A stretch of 64,000 nt of DNA from Rhodeus uyekii. Its lineage: Eukaryota; Chordata; Actinopteri; Cypriniformes; Acheilognathidae. The position numbers and the translations under genes were made by a program. The DNA lies in NCBI GenBank assembly GCA_037043235.1, contig JAWRVZ010000016.1, positions 5,935,001 through 5,999,000 of the forward strand, written 5' to 3'. Under the pieces are notes generated by a model. It searched no databases. It worked only from the letters and a program-made list of their open reading frames with translations, and was not told the DNA's origin. The number at the start of each line of letters is the position of its first letter. The stretch's first letter is position 1. Of this stretch, positions 11,761 to 24,300 are shown one piece after another.

Positions 11761-11879
11761 TTTAACGTCACATTTTCTCTCTGGGTTATTCACACTGAAA
11801 ACATCTGTCGCTTATATTTAAATGACAATGTCATTTTAGTATAGTAAACTTTACTTTTGGCCTAATAAAGTCTGGCCTG

Positions 11880-12150
11880 GGTGTTTGACCTGCGTGAAGT
11901 TGGCCCCCCACCCATCGCAAAATGAAACCAAAGTAGTCTCGTTCGTTTGTGCTCCGTTTGTGCTGGTTTGTGCTGCAAAAATTTTCGTTTGTGCTGTTTT
12001 AGTTTTTTAGATATTAAAAGAATAATTTTAAGTAGGTCAAGTTCACTCAGCCCCCCACCTGCTCCAAAATTCGCCCAAAAATGGTCTCATTCGTTTGTGC
12101 TGCGTTTGTGTTGGTTTGTGCTGCAACATTTTTCGTTTACATAGGGACAT
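11880..12150. repeat. Imperfect repeat of TTCGTTTGTGCTG motif
   Basis: The block GTTCGTTTGTGCTCCGTTTG...GTGCTGCAA occurs twice (about 11939-11990 and 12090-12137), each preceded by a CCCCCCACC-rich stretch, suggesting a local duplication of about 150 bp. No gene is visible. Confidence 0.5.
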
Positions 12151-13030
12151 GACCAGAGCAAAGGCAGGATATACTTCCCTCAATTTAAAATATTTATTGA
12201 CTTCAAAACTGGTGTATGAGCTCTAAGTGTCATGTACATTTTATTCTAACGTACACTATATTTCCTCTTGTATTTGCAGGTCATGTTCTTGAATGCAGCA
12301 AATAACAACATAACGTTGACAGCATACAACTTCTTTTCAGAAGGTCGTACCTGTGCATTTACTTATAATAAATCCTAGAAAACTTGTATAAAGTATAGTT
12401 TGGTCTTAAATCACTCGACTGGGACACGTGAAATCACAACAAAACAATATTAATATAATTTAATCGACAGAAAAACCATAATATGCAATGTGACTGAATC
12501 ATATCTTTGCCTCAGCTCTAGATTGACAATCACAGGCGTCCAATCAACTGACCTCTGGAAAAAAGGGAACTAACCAATGACATTTGATGTTACAAGAGCA
12601 AGCTCCGCCCACGACTGACAAAAATAAAAGTGCTCGCGCGAGCAAAAACAGCAGTCGAGAGCGGGCGAATGTTCGCGCGTGCGCAGATTAGATGTTACGC
12701 GCGCGCGAGTGATATATTTCCCTCAGTTATTTTCATGCTTCTGTTGTCATATTTTATCTTTCATTCAATAAAACAGTATGTATTTAGTGTTCCTTCATCA
12801 GGGCTCAGAAGAACAAACACAGTAGTGTTTTTCAGGTAGAACCAGCAATTACTCTCAGCTAATTTGATTAAAATAATCAAATGTAAAATAGCTTTGAATT
12901 GTCTTCACTATATATAAAAATATCTGAATATATTAAAGTTACAAAAGTCAAGAGCAGCAAGTTATTTTTATTGTTTTTTTTTCGAGCTTGCGTACCCGTG
13001 TAGCTCTGTTTTCCGAACATCAGTTTTGCG
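12151..13030. other. Non-coding AT-rich spacer with a GC palindrome
   Basis: No coding region or element recognised. The perfect palindrome TGCTCGCGCGAGCA lies at 12631-12644, followed by further CGCG-rich sequence (GTTCGCGCGTGCGC, GCGCGCGCGAG) to about 12710. Confidence 0.5.
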
Positions 13031-13444
13031 CTCGTATATTAAAGTCATGGATTTAAAGTCATGACTTACTAAGTCGAAATTATGACTTACTAAATCGAAA
13101 TTATGACTTACTAAGTCAAAATAATGAAATAATGACTTACTAAGTCGAAATAATGACTTACTAAGTCGAAATTATGACTTACGTAAGTCGAAATTATGAC
13201 TTTATCTTGCGTGCACATTTGATCCAACACGACACAGGATAAACTGTGAACACATTAAGGAATACTTTAATCGTTGTTTTACTAATCATAAAGATATAAC
13301 AACAACTTCAAACCTCTGGCCAATGTCATGATTATAGATGGGTGCACCAAATATTGTATTGTAACTGATAAGGAAACGGTGCGAGTTCTGTTGCGGCTTT
13401 TAGATGGTGAAGGGGTTGATTTGTGACTGAGGAGGCGTGTGTAT

Positions 13445-13781
13445 CAGTGGCGTAGCCACGGGGGGGCCTGGGTGGGCCTGGGCCCCCTCATTTACATGTG
13501 CGGCCCCCTCAGATTTTCAATTGTTTAAAATCGCGACTGTGAAAACTAAAGTGAAAACACATATCGCACCGCTGCACAAGACGATCGCAACGCACCACCA
13601 AAGTCAAGAATAGCGCGCTGCGCATTACACCACAACCAGTCTGGCTGAGATGTTAATGCGATGGACTAGAAATCCATTGCGGTTTTCGCGCACAGGTTCG
13701 AATCCAGCCGATTAGGTTATGCTCAGGCCCCCTCATTTTAAGATGGGCCCCCTCAAAAATAAAATTCTGTCTACGCCCCTG
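13445..13781. mobile_element. hAT-type MITE with 8-bp target duplication
   Basis: The 337-bp element starts CAGTGGCGTAGCCACG and ends CTGTCTACGCCCCTG, imperfect inverted termini. It is flanked by perfect 8-bp direct repeats GTGTGTAT (13437-13444 and 13782-13789), diagnostic of hAT insertion. It is nested within the foldback element and non-coding. Confidence 0.85.
13633..13718 (+). tRNA. tRNA-Ser(AGA)-like relic inside the hAT MITE
   Basis: The anticodon arm reads GATGGACTAGAAATCCATTG with AGA in the loop. A B box GGTTCGAATCC lies at 13695-13705. An A-box-like TGGCTGAGATGTTAATGCG and a long variable arm (GCGGTTTTCGCGC) are present. The acceptor ends do not pair well, so this is a pseudogene or SINE-type relic, not a functional tRNA. 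Confidence 0.6.
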
Positions 13782-14620
13782 GTGTGTATCATAACTTTGC
13801 GGATCCATCTATAAACCATGACATCGGCCAGAGGTTTAAAGTTGTTGACTATGAAAGCTGCCACCGCAGCAACGTGTTTTGTTCTTTCTGCGCCAAAGCT
13901 TGTTCTTGATCAAAATCGTTTCAAAAGTGCGTTTGCTCAGCGCTATATTGTTCCACTAATAATGCAAGAATTTCATTATTAGTAAAACCCTGATTAAAGT
14001 ATTCCTTATGTTCACAGTTCACAGTTAGTAAGTCATAATTTCGACTTAGTAAGTCATAATTTAGACTTAAGTAAGTCATAATTATGACTTAGTAAGTCAT
14101 AATTATAGTCATAATTATGACTTACTAAGTCATTATTTCGACTTAGTAAGTCATAATTATGACTTAGTAAGTCATAATTTCGACTTAAGTAAGTCATAAT
14201 TATGACTTAGTAAGTCATAATTTCGATTTAGTAAGTCATTATTTCGACTTAGTAAGTCATTATTTCGACTTAGTAAGTCATTATTTCGACTTAGTAAGTC
14301 ATTTTTTCGACTTAGTAAGTCATAATTTCGACTTAAGTAAGTCATAATTATGACTTAGTAAGTCATAATTATGACTTACTAAGTCATTATTTCGACTTAG
14401 TAAGTCATTATTTCGACTTAGTAAGTCATTATTTCGACTTAGTAAGTCATAATTATGACTTAGTAAGTCATAATTTCGACTTAAGTAAGTCATAATTATG
14501 ACTTAGTAAGTCATAATTATGACTTAGTAAGTCATTATTTCGACTTAGTAAGTCATAATTATGACTTAGTAAGTCATAATTTCGACTTAAGTAAGTCATA
14601 ATTTCGAGTTTTCATGCGCA

Positions 14621-15569
14621 ATTTCTTTTTCTTATGTGGCGGAAATGGGCTTCCATATCAATGCGTAATTAAACAATATTATAAATATGACATGGTTTCA
14701 TGTTGCTTTAAAGTTTTTGTTTTTCTACTAATATTGTTTAAGTAATACTTTATTTTATATCTTTTTAATCGCAAAATTAAAGAGGCATATGAGCTGAGGA
14801 TATTTAAACTACTACCATTTTCATTGACCCAAATAAACGGGAATGTTCTATCAACGCAAGACAATATACAGTTAGATATTCTCCTACTTTTGTGTGTTTG
14901 TTTAAACCATATAAACGCAATCTTTGTGTGCATTTTTACACATCAGACCGCTCTGATACAAAGTTCCACACTCTTGTAAAGGCTATGGATAACTTTCATG
15001 CCTAATCTTTATAAAGGATTGCTGTATGTGTGTCCAAAACACTGATGTAAAATTCAAAATACCAAATTACTGATTGGCAAGTAATTAAGTCTAACGGCAA
15101 TAAGTTTCAGGATATTTTGGACAATTTGACATCCAATGAAGAGACTTTGCAAATATCTTCATATCATTCATCCATCCATTGAAATCTTAAAATATTTACA
15201 TCTGTGGATAAAGAAAAAAAATCTAATTGAAAAATCAAGATTATTTCTTAAAAATTCAAATTTATTACCATCCATGTATTATGTGGGATCACATGTAGCA
15301 TCAAACTGTTTTAAAACTATTACAATTGAATCACAACTGGCTATTGCACTGAAAGCTACACATTTATTAAATTCAAACTTTATGGGGGAAACTGATCACA
15401 TTGGGCATGCTTGTGCATATAATAATTGATGACACGTAATATTTTAGCTCACACATTAATTACTTGAAAAAAAAATTAAAGAAAAAGCTTGTGTTTAATT
15501 TTAGAAGTAAGCCCTGCTTTTCATTTAATGGCAATCAAAAACTTGTGTCTGCATTTTTAACCAATTCTT
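14621..15569. other. AT-rich spacer, no gene recognised
   Basis: Several frames of 80-100 codons are open, but their composition is that of AT-rich non-coding DNA. They match nothing recognised and are not repeated in other units. Confidence 0.5.
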
Positions 15570-15718
15570 TACAGGGATGCAGTTTATCAGCTCCTTCTTA
15601 TCTTCTTGCCTCCTTGGATGGCGTGTATCATGATGCCTTAAGATTTATTACAGCACCATTTATATTACATACAGAATACAGAAAATCCATTCATGAGCAA
15701 ATTTTACGTTTGTAAACG
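15570..15718 (+). pseudogene. LINE reverse-transcriptase C-terminal fragment
   Basis: The peptide SLDGVYHDALRFIT resembles the conserved L-x-VYHxALRFIT block near the C-terminus of several fish LINE ORF2 proteins. It is short and ends at a TAA after ILRL. Assignment rests on this single motif. Confidence 0.35.
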
Positions 15719-15959
15719 TGATTTAGTCATATCGTTCAGCTGACACTGAGCACATTTCTTTGTTTGTTGGACTGTTTTGTTTTAAGTGAAGAATCCTATA
15801 AACAAAGTTTGGTTGGCTGAATAGCAGCCTTAAAAGAGCAGGCGAATTAATAAGTTGATGAATATTAAGTGTTAAGTTTCCCCAACTGAGCAAGCCATAG
15901 GCGACAGCGGCAAGGAACCAAAACTCCAGCAGGTGACGGAATGAATGAAGAACAGAACG

Positions 15960-16162
15960 GAGAAAAAACCTTGGGAGAAACCAGGCTCAGTCGGGGAACC
16001 AGTTCTCCTCTGGCCAACTGCCAAACAGTGCATGGTTATTATATTGACTTAATATTGAACTTGAATTGTTGTCAATATAATAATCATGCACTGTTTGGCT
16101 GTTGGCCAGAGGAGAACTGGTCCCCCGACTGAGCCTGGTTTCTCCCAAGGTTTTTTCTCCAA
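15960..16162. repeat. Long hairpin (inverted repeat) in the LINE-B 3' region
   Basis: About 88 bp at 15960-16047 is the near-perfect reverse complement of about 16069-16162, separated by a loop of about 21 nt. Both strands therefore give almost the same peptide in translation (EKTLGETRLSRGTSSPLAN), which is not evidence of coding. Confidence 0.8.
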
Positions 16163-16469
16163 CCGGACATGGGTTCATGATCTTCACAGGGGAGGGTCTA
16201 GTAGAGTCACGGGCTCTGCAGACACTTCAGGGCAGTGCTGTACTCGTGTCCAGGTGCAGGTCCTTCATCTGATCTGGACACGGCCCGGTTCCAGCTGACC
16301 ATGGTAACTTTGGAATAAACAGAGACTAATATCAGTGTAGATGCCATTCTTCTTCTGATGTATCGAGTACATCAGATATTATGGGAATGTTCCCGGTTCC
16401 GGCTGACCTAAATTATGCAGCCTAACAATCATTTAACATGATTTGGATTAAAAATGTACGTATAATGTG

Positions 16470-19440
16470 TTATGTGTATGCCAGGTTGAAGAGATGTGTT
16501 TTTAGTCTAGATTTAAACTGACAGAGTGTGTCTGCTTCCCGAACTGTATTAGGAAGACTGTTCCAGAGTTTAGGAGCTAAATAGGAAAAGGATCGCCCGC
16601 TAGCAGTTGACTTTGATATTCTAGGTATTATAAGATGGTCAGTATTTTTGGATCGCAGTAGACGTGAAGGACTATAATGTTTTAAGATATTGCTCAAGTA
16701 CTGTGGAGCTAAACCATTTAATGGTTTGTAAGTAATTAGCAAGATTTTAAAATGTATTCTGTGTTTAATAGGAAGCCTGTGCAGGTTTGACAGAACTGGG
16801 CTAATATGCTCATACTTCCTGGTTCTAGTAAGAACTCAAGCTGCTGCGTTTTGGACCAGCTGGAATTTGTTTATTAAGCGTGCAGGGCTACCACCTTGTA
16901 GAGCATTACAATAATCTAGCCTTGAACTCATGAACGCATGAACTAACTTTTCTGCATTTAACTTTGAGAGCATGTCGCAATTTAGATATATTTTTAAGAT
17001 GGAAGAATGCCGTTTTACAGATGCTAGAAACGTGGCTTTCAAATGAAAGAGTGGTATCAAAGAGCACACCCAGGTTTCTAACTGACGAGGAAGACATGAC
17101 AGAGCAGCCATCGAGTGTAAGGCAGTAGTCTAGATTATTACGTGCAGAACTTTTTGGTCTAATAATTAGAATCTCTGTTTTTTCAGAATTAAACAGTAGA
17201 AAGTTATTAGTCATCCATTTTTTTATATCAGTAATGCATTCTGTTAATTTAATGAATTGTTACGTTTTATCAGGATGAGAAGAAATATAGAGCTGAGTAT
17301 CATCAGCGTTACAGTGAAAGCTAATGCCATGCTTCCTAATAATTGCACCCAAAGGAAGCATGTACAGGGTGAACCTTGAGGAACTCAATACTGAACCCGT
17401 GATCGACATCTCCTCATTTACTGCTACAAAATGATAACGGTCAGATAAGTATGATTTGAACCAGGCTAATGTAACTCCACTAATGCCAACATAATTTTCA
17501 AGTCTATTCAGAAGGATTTTGGGGTCGATTGTATCAAATGCAGCACTAAGGTCCAGTAACACTAACATAGAGATACAACCACGATCGGATGATAAGAGAA
17601 AATCATTTGTAACTCTAATGAGAGCAGTCTCAGTACTATGATATGGTCTAAATACTGACTGGAAATCCTTGTAGATGCGGTTTCCTTCTAGAAAGGAACA
17701 TAGTGGTGAAGATATTGCCTTTTCTAGAATCTTTGACAAAAAAAGGTAAATTTTATATTGGCCTGTAAATAACTTATTCTATAGGATCAAGTTGTGTTTT
17801 TTTAATAAGCGGTTTAATTAAGGCCAGCTTAAAGGTTTTTGGTACGTATCCTAATGACAAAGGTAAATTAATAATATTAAGAAGAGGATCTATGATTTGC
17901 TGGAAGCATCTCTTTCAGTAGCTTAGTTGGAATTGGGTCTAGCATACATGTTGTTGATTTTGATGATTTAACGAGTTTAGACAATTCTTCCTCCCCAATA
18001 GCAATGAAGGAGTGGAGTTTTTCTTCAGGGACACAAAAATGTACTGTATTTTGTTATATTGTAGTAAACGGTTACATGGTTATAACTTTCTCTCTAATAT
18101 TATGAATTTTGCAAGTAAAGAAGTCCTTAAATTCATTACTGCTGTGCTGTTTTAAAGCATCTGGGCTTGAGTCTTTATTTCTTGTTAGTTTAGTCACTGT
18201 ATCAAATAAATACCTAGGGTTGTAATTGTTTTCTTCTTAGAGGGTAGAAAAGTAAGTAGATCTAGCTGATTTTAAGGCATTTCTGAATGCAATAGAGCTG
18301 TCTTTCCATGAAATGCGAAAAACCTCAAGCTTAGTTTTTTTTTCAGCTCCGCTCCATTTTTCTGGCTGCTCTCTTGAGGGCCTTGGTGTGCTCGTTGTAC
18401 CACGGTGTTGGACTATTTTTTTTAATCTTCTTTAAGCGCAATGGAGTGCTGGAAAAGAGAGAGTTAATGGTTTCTGTTGCAACATCAAGTTCTTCTAGGC
18501 TATCTGGGATGTTAAGTAGATCAAACTGTTCAGGAAGATTATTTATAAAGCTATCTTTTGTGTTAGGAGTGATAGTTCTACTATATTTATAACAGGGAGT
18601 TATTTTTTTGACTTTGGCTAAGGGTAATCTACACGCAACTAAGTAATGCTGCAGAATTTGAACAGTATCAACATTGATCCCATGTGACAATATTAGATCT
18701 AAAGTATGATTACGAGAATGAGTGGGTCCTGATACATGTTGTGTAACTCCAATAGAGTTTAAAATGTCTCTAAATGCCAATCCCAATGCAACTTTTTCAT
18801 TATCTACATGGATATTAAAATCACCGACAATTATGATTTTATCTGCAGACGTTACTAATTATGAGAGAAAATCAGCAAATTCTTTGATAAAGTCTGTATG
18901 GTGCCCTGGTGGCCTGTATAGAATGGCCAGCACAAAAGTTAAACAGGATTTATTACTTGCACAGGATAATTTCACATTAAGGACCATCACTTCAAAAGAA
19001 ATATATTTCAAATTAGACTTTTGAGCAGTACTGACCGTGTTACTATAAATTACAGCTACACCTTCTCTTTTACCTTTCAAACAAGGCTCATGTTTATAGC
19101 AGTAATTTTGAGGGGTGGACTCATTTATAGTAATATAATCATCTGGTTATAGCCAGGTTTCTGTCAAACACAGCACATCTAGTTTATGAACTGTAATCAT
19201 ATCATTTACAATAAGTGTTTTTGAGGAAAGGGATCGTATATTCAGTAACCCAAGCTTTATCATTTGTTCATTTGTGTTATATCCGTTCTTAGTTGTTTGT
19301 AAATCAATTAAATTTTCACCCTTAAACAGTTTTTTGTAGATGCTAATTCGGGGAACAGACACAGTCTCTATAGGATATCTAGGAGAAAGAGTCTCTGTGT
19401 TGTAATTTATCTGACCTCTGTGATGTGAGACAGCTAGCAA
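16470..19440 (-). pseudogene. LINE-B ORF2: endonuclease/reverse transcriptase, frameshifted
   Basis: Minus-strand order: endonuclease (GLLNIRSLSSKTLIVND, LCLTETWL, 19440-19147); ILYRPPGHHTDF (about 18900); HTLDLILSHGINVD (about 18700); reverse transcriptase DLSAAFDTIDPKILLNRL (about 17550); the catalytic region reading CNADDTQLY instead of the usual YADD (about 17300); then thumb and C-terminal blocks (SEKTEILIIRP, LVQNAAA, GLAPQYLSNIL to 16470). Several stops and shifts separate the blocks, so it is dead. Confidence 0.75.
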
Positions 19441-19902
19441 ACGGTTGGTTTAGCCAGTTTGTCTGCTTCCTGAACTGGGCCCCAGTTAGTCAAGGTTCAG
19501 CTCTAAGACTATGTGCCAAATTACTAGAGAGAAGAGCGGCACCATCCCAGGTGGGATGAATAACATCTATTTTCAACAGGTCAGGTCTTCCCCAAAAACT
19601 TTTCCAATTGTCTATGAACCCTATGTTATTCTACGGTCACCACTTAGACATCCAGCCATTGAGTGAGGATAATCTGCTAAGCATCTCATCACTCCTGTGC
19701 ATAGGACGAGGGCCAGAGCAAATTACAGTGCCTGACATCGTACTTGTGAGTTCACACAACTCTTTAAGGGCCAGTCACACAGCCGAAGCAAGAATTGATT
19801 AGAATGTTACTGTGTTTCTTGAATTCAATGTAAGTTGCTTTGGATGAAAATACATTACTGTAAATGTAAATAAATGAATCAAGTTCTTTTTCACTTTGTC
19901 AG

Positions 19903-22262
19903 ATGCTGATTCTGCAGTGATGGATTCAGAGATGGGAAAACTCCTCAATTATATTGATTATGTAAGAAACATTTCTGGTGATATTTCTAGAATTTGAAAG
20001 CTTTTTAAATGATTCTTTATGCTAATTCATTTCACCCTTATGGCATCCCCACACTGTTTTCTGTACTGTCCAGCAGATGGAGCAGGAGTATTTCCAAACA
20101 CTGGAATCCTCACCAGATCTCTGTCGTGGGCTTCCAGGAGTCCTAAGATACAAAAGAGTCCCAGGAGAGGATGCACAGTCATCAGGTCGCCCATACATTT
20201 GATCTCTGCCAGTAATAGTTGTGTAAGATCTTTTTTTACTAATTACAAATTTTGCTAATTACTAATTTTGCATAAATAAACCGTGTTTTTTACTCAGCCC
20301 CAACCTGAACAGGACACTCCAATTCTGTGGGTCAAGAGATTGGCCTTGAAGGAAATAATACTACTTTTAATACTGATTTGCATGGTTTAATGACATGATG
20401 TACTTTTAAGTTGATTATGTTTTACTGAATGATGTTATGCATGCTTGATCATTTGGTGAATCATACGGGGTAAAAGATGATTATGCCAATAAATCAGTAG
20501 TCTTCAGACTTTGGAATGAAAGAAGACTGCTGGCAGAGCATAGTGTGATGATTGAATCAGGACCATCACAACAGATGACCACAAAGAGTGCGTGCTGACA
20601 TAGAAGGAGATGTTTTTCAGAGCGTCTCACTGTATGATTAACCTTGAAAAGAGCTTATGTGTACAGGAAAACAGGAGCCGAGATGAGTGGAGGGTTTCAA
20701 TTGGACCACCAGATCTCCTCAACCTTTGTCCAGAAGAGACTGCCGACTTGTTTGATTATATTGTATAAATATGAGTGTCTAAAGATAGCGAGCAGTTGCA
20801 GAGTGCCTGAACATAAGACTCGCAGAAGTGTTGCGTGCTCAGGGATAGCTGTGACCCAGAGCTTTGTATGCTTTAATCATCTAACTTGATAATTAAATAG
20901 TTAAACGAAAAGCCGTCTCTGCTCTCCTCATTAAAAGAACATGCGGACTTGAGAGATTGATGGAAAGTCCAACAGCCTCCTCTGGATCTTAGATATGTGG
21001 AAACACAAAAGGTTAGTCTCTTGAGAAAGGACATGTAGCCGACACAAACACTTATTCAGTGTTGGAAAAAAGTTACCTTTAGTTGAAATGAGTTTCAATA
21101 TTGTGTTACTCCCAAATAAAGTAAAAAATTGCACTACTTAGTTACTTTTTGTGGAAAATAATGTTATGTTACTTTTGCATTACTTCTCACCTGTGCTGGG
21201 CTTGCTTGTTTTTCATAACAAAAAAGGTTCTATGTTTGGCAAATGTGAAGGCCCTTTCACACCAGAAGTGAAACAGATAATCCTCAGACTGAAGGAAAGG
21301 CAAATTCATATCTATACAGTAGAGAGAGCAGCTCAAACAAACCTATGCTGGCGCTCAGAAGAAGAGCTGGAGAAGAAGAGACATTCAACTCTCTAGTGCC
21401 TCAGAAGGCATTTGCATAGTTAAATAATCACTTGAAACTTAAACTGGCAGCTCCAGAGATGAAACTCTTGAATTATCTTATGTACTCTTGATATCTTCGT
21501 CAGTGATGAAACTCGTGATTATCTTGAACTCTCATGGAAAACTGGGAACCAACTTATGGTCAGACGCAGGAATTAATTTGATGCGTGATTCAATCAGTGC
21601 ATTTTGGGTATTCTCTAGCACAACAGTTGTATAATCTTTATTGCAGTGCTTTATGAAATTGAATGTGTACTCAGTAGTGTCCATCATGGTTTCAGACACC
21701 ATTACAAATAGCGCCCTATTTTATGGTAAAGGGTGTGATTTTGGACAGCCCATGACTGCATCTGAAAGCAGAGACTTTGGAGTAAGTACTTATTCTGAAT
21801 AAGTAGTTATTTCATGACTGCTAACAAGTATGTTCTATATAGTTTGAGTGTATGAATGTAATCTGGACATAAATGTAATATATGTCATTATCATGTGACC
21901 AACCAGATTCAGTCGCGTCACTTCTCAAGTCTTTTCACTTGACAACTTATCTTCAGTAAGTCGCATCACTTTAAGATAAATCACTACAAAAGTAATGCAT
22001 TACTTTAAAAAGTAATCTTGCATTGTATTTAATGTGTTAACCAAAAAACTGTTCTTATTGCTTCAACTCCTTTCCTGAGTCTATGAAAATATGATTGGAC
22101 TTCTGCTGTGAGAACTACAGAGAGTTGTTTGAGATTGAGCTCCATGAAAAGCATCTGTCTATGAGACATTCTGAGGCACAGACGAGCAGACCTGGTCAAC
22201 TAGACTACCCCTTCATCAACAAGGATGAAGAGCTACAAGATAAAGCACACGAGAGAGTACAA
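19903..22262 (+). pseudogene. Unit 2 rightward gene, first exon missing; product unknown
   Basis: Supported exons are exon 2 (19903-19961, 59 nt: ADSAVMDSEMGKLLNYIDY) and exon 3 (20074-20185, 112 nt: QMEQEYFQTLESSPDLCRG, then LPGVLRYKRVPGEDAQSSG). Each has a strong pyrimidine-AG acceptor and a GT donor. Exon 1 is lost to LINE-B. Downstream conserved blocks lie at 20641-20889 (open frame with FQLDHQISSTFVQKR), 21241-21396 (GPFTPEVKQIILRLKERQ) and 22095-22262 (DFCCENYRELFEIELHE). How these join is not clear. A poly(A) signal AATAAA is at 22414-22419. No family recognised. Confidence 0.45.
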
Positions 22263-22549
22263 CACAGGTTGGTGTTGTACTACACACTCCTGCTTAAAAG
22301 TATGAGTTATTAAATTATTATTTAGCAATGATGCGTTAATTGATCAAGTAGCTGTAAATAGACATTTATAATGTTAAACAATATTGCCACTTTCTATTCA
22401 AAGAACCCTGAAAAATAAATGTTTCTTGAGCAATATATAAAGCACATTAGATTCATTCCTGAAGAATTTAGTGACACTGAAGAGTAATGGTGCTGAAGTG
22501 GGGGAAAACAAAAGGTAACATTCCAACAAGAATCTTGGACCACATTTGC

Positions 22550-22555
22550 TTTATT
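22550..22555 (-). terminator. Poly(A) signal of ZP-B
   Basis: AATAAA on the minus strand. The converging plus-strand gene has its own AATAAA at 22414-22419, so the two transcripts probably overlap at their 3' ends. Confidence 0.5.
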
Positions 22556-23079
22556 GAAGCGGACAAGCAAGAATCAATTTGCATTCAATCTACACACACA
22601 ATGAACCTACATCAGCATTAAAGCAGGATGCAATGTTTCAAAAGACACATGTGCAGAGGATACCAACCTAATTCTGAACGTCTCCAGCGTTCGCACAAAT
22701 TTCATGGGAAAGTCCGCTGCAGTCTTGGTCAAGGCCACAAATCTAGAGGGGAAGGGGTTTTTCCTTCAAGAGGCATAAACCTGGGTGGTATGTAGTTCTG
22801 GGACGACGCATTGGGGAGCTGGTTGGCAGGCAGTTTGCATTTAACAGATGCAGTACAGGGTTGAGGAGTGGTAGTTATGGGTTGTGTAGTAGCTTGAACT
22901 GGGTATTGCGGATGTTGGGGTTGCAAATGACGAGGGTAGTAATTATACTGAGGGAATAGCTCTCCAGGGTACAGCCAGGGCTGGAGCTTTTGGGTTCTTG
23001 CTGGTGATGGGGAGATTAGAGCTGGCACCTTTGGTTGACCAGGATGGCTGTGATGAGTAGTAAAACGGCCAAGATACCA

Positions 23080-24300
23080 GGGGGTCTCCTGGATATAGGG
23101 GTTTCTGGGACCGAACCTGAGCAGTAGCTGGCTTAGCTCTGGGATAAACTTTGCCAGGATAGTCATAGGGAGGGTATTTGTACGGCCAAAACACTGGGGA
23201 TTGGATAGGCTGTTGGGGATTCTGGGTCGGAACCGGAATATCAGCTGGCTTAACTGTGGGATAACCTTTGCCAGGATAGTTGTATGGCCAAAACACTGGG
23301 GATTGGATAGGCTGTTGGGGCGGCTTCTGGGTCAGAACATCAGCTGGCTTTACTGTGGGATAACCTTTGCCAGGATAGTTGTATGGAGGGTAGTTGTATG
23401 TCCAAAACACTGGGGATTGGATAGGCTGTTGGGGCGGCTTCTGGGTCAGAAAATCAGCTGGCTTTACTGTGGGATAACCTTTGCCAGGATAGTTGTATGG
23501 CCAAAACACTGGGGATTGGATAGGATGTTGGGGCGGCTTCTGGGTCAGAACATCCGCTGGCTTTACTGTGGGATAACCTTTGCCAGGATAGTTGTACGGA
23601 GGGTAGTTGTACGGCCAAAACACTGGGGATTTAATAGGCAGTTGGGGCTTCCGGGTCAGAACATCAGCTGGCTTAACTGTGGGATAACCTTTGCCAGGAT
23701 AGTTGTATGGAGGGTAGTTGTATGGCCAAAACACTGGGGATTTAATAGGCAGTTGGGGCTTCCGGGTCAGAACATCAGCTGGCTTAACTGTGGGATAACC
23801 TTTGCCAGGATAGTTGTATGGAGGGTAGTTGTATGGCCAAAACACTGGGGATTTAATAGGCAGTTGGGGCTTCCGGGTCAGAACATCAGCTGGCTTAACT
23901 GTGGGATAACCTTTGCCAGGATAGTTGTATGGAGGGTAGTTGTATGGCCAAAACACTGGGGATTGGATAGGCTGTTGGGGCTTCTGGGTCGGAACATCAG
24001 CTGGCTTAACGGTGGGATAACCTTTGCCAGGATAGTTGTATGGAGGGTAGTTGTATGGCCAAAACACTGGGGATTTAATAGGCAGTTGGGGCTTCTGGGT
24101 CGGAACCGGAATATCAGCTGGCTTAACTGTGGGATAACCTTTGCCAGGATAGTTGTATGGAGGGTAGTTATATGGCCAAAACACTGGGGATTGGATAGGC
24201 TGTTGGGGCTTCTGGGTCGGAACCGGAATATCAGCTGGCTTAACTGTGTGATAACCTTTACCAGGATAGTTGGACAGAGGGTAGTTATACGGCCAGAAAC
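23080..24300 (-). repeat. ZP-B coding tandem repeat (11 copies)
   Basis: Eleven units of 96-117 bp. Three consecutive units (about 23620-23950) are almost identical, indicating recent expansion. Two units lack the PPYNY segment. Units with the linker PPQ occur together. Confidence 0.9.

Larger units (their letters stand above)
13030..14620. mobile_element. Foldback element built of GACTTAGTAAGTC satellite arms
   Basis: The left arm (13046-13205) is a tandem array of TGACTTACTAAGTCGAAATTA. The right arm (about 14020-14610) is the reverse-complement array, much longer. Inside them, further inverted segments match: 13247-13290 against 13978-14025 (AGGAATACTTTAATC / GATTAAAGTATTCCT), and 13300-13350 against about 13795-13845 (CCTCTGGCC / GGCCAGAGG). 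This is the layout of a foldback DNA transposon with satellite-like ends. No transposase is present. Confidence 0.7.
15880..19790 (-). mobile_element. L2/CR1-type LINE (LINE-B), nearly complete, degenerate
   Basis: A second non-LTR element on the minus strand, with its 3' untranslated part at 15880-16440, ORF2 at about 16470-19440, and 5' sequence up to the junction with unit 2 at about 19790. Its insertion removed or displaced the first exon of the unit 2 rightward gene: AAGCAAGAATTGATTAGAATG resumes at 19786 exactly as in unit 4 (42065), but the sequence before it is LINE. Confidence 0.75.

Noticed and set aside
14020..14610. Possible CRISPR-like array because of regularly spaced GACTTAGTAAGTC repeats
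   Set aside because: Spacers are themselves repeated (TCATAATTTC / TCATTATTTC), the motif is palindromic satellite, and the context is a vertebrate genome.
15941..16187. Two overlapping small frames on opposite strands encoding nearly the same peptide
   Set aside because: Explained by the perfect hairpin; both are LINE 3' untranslated sequence.
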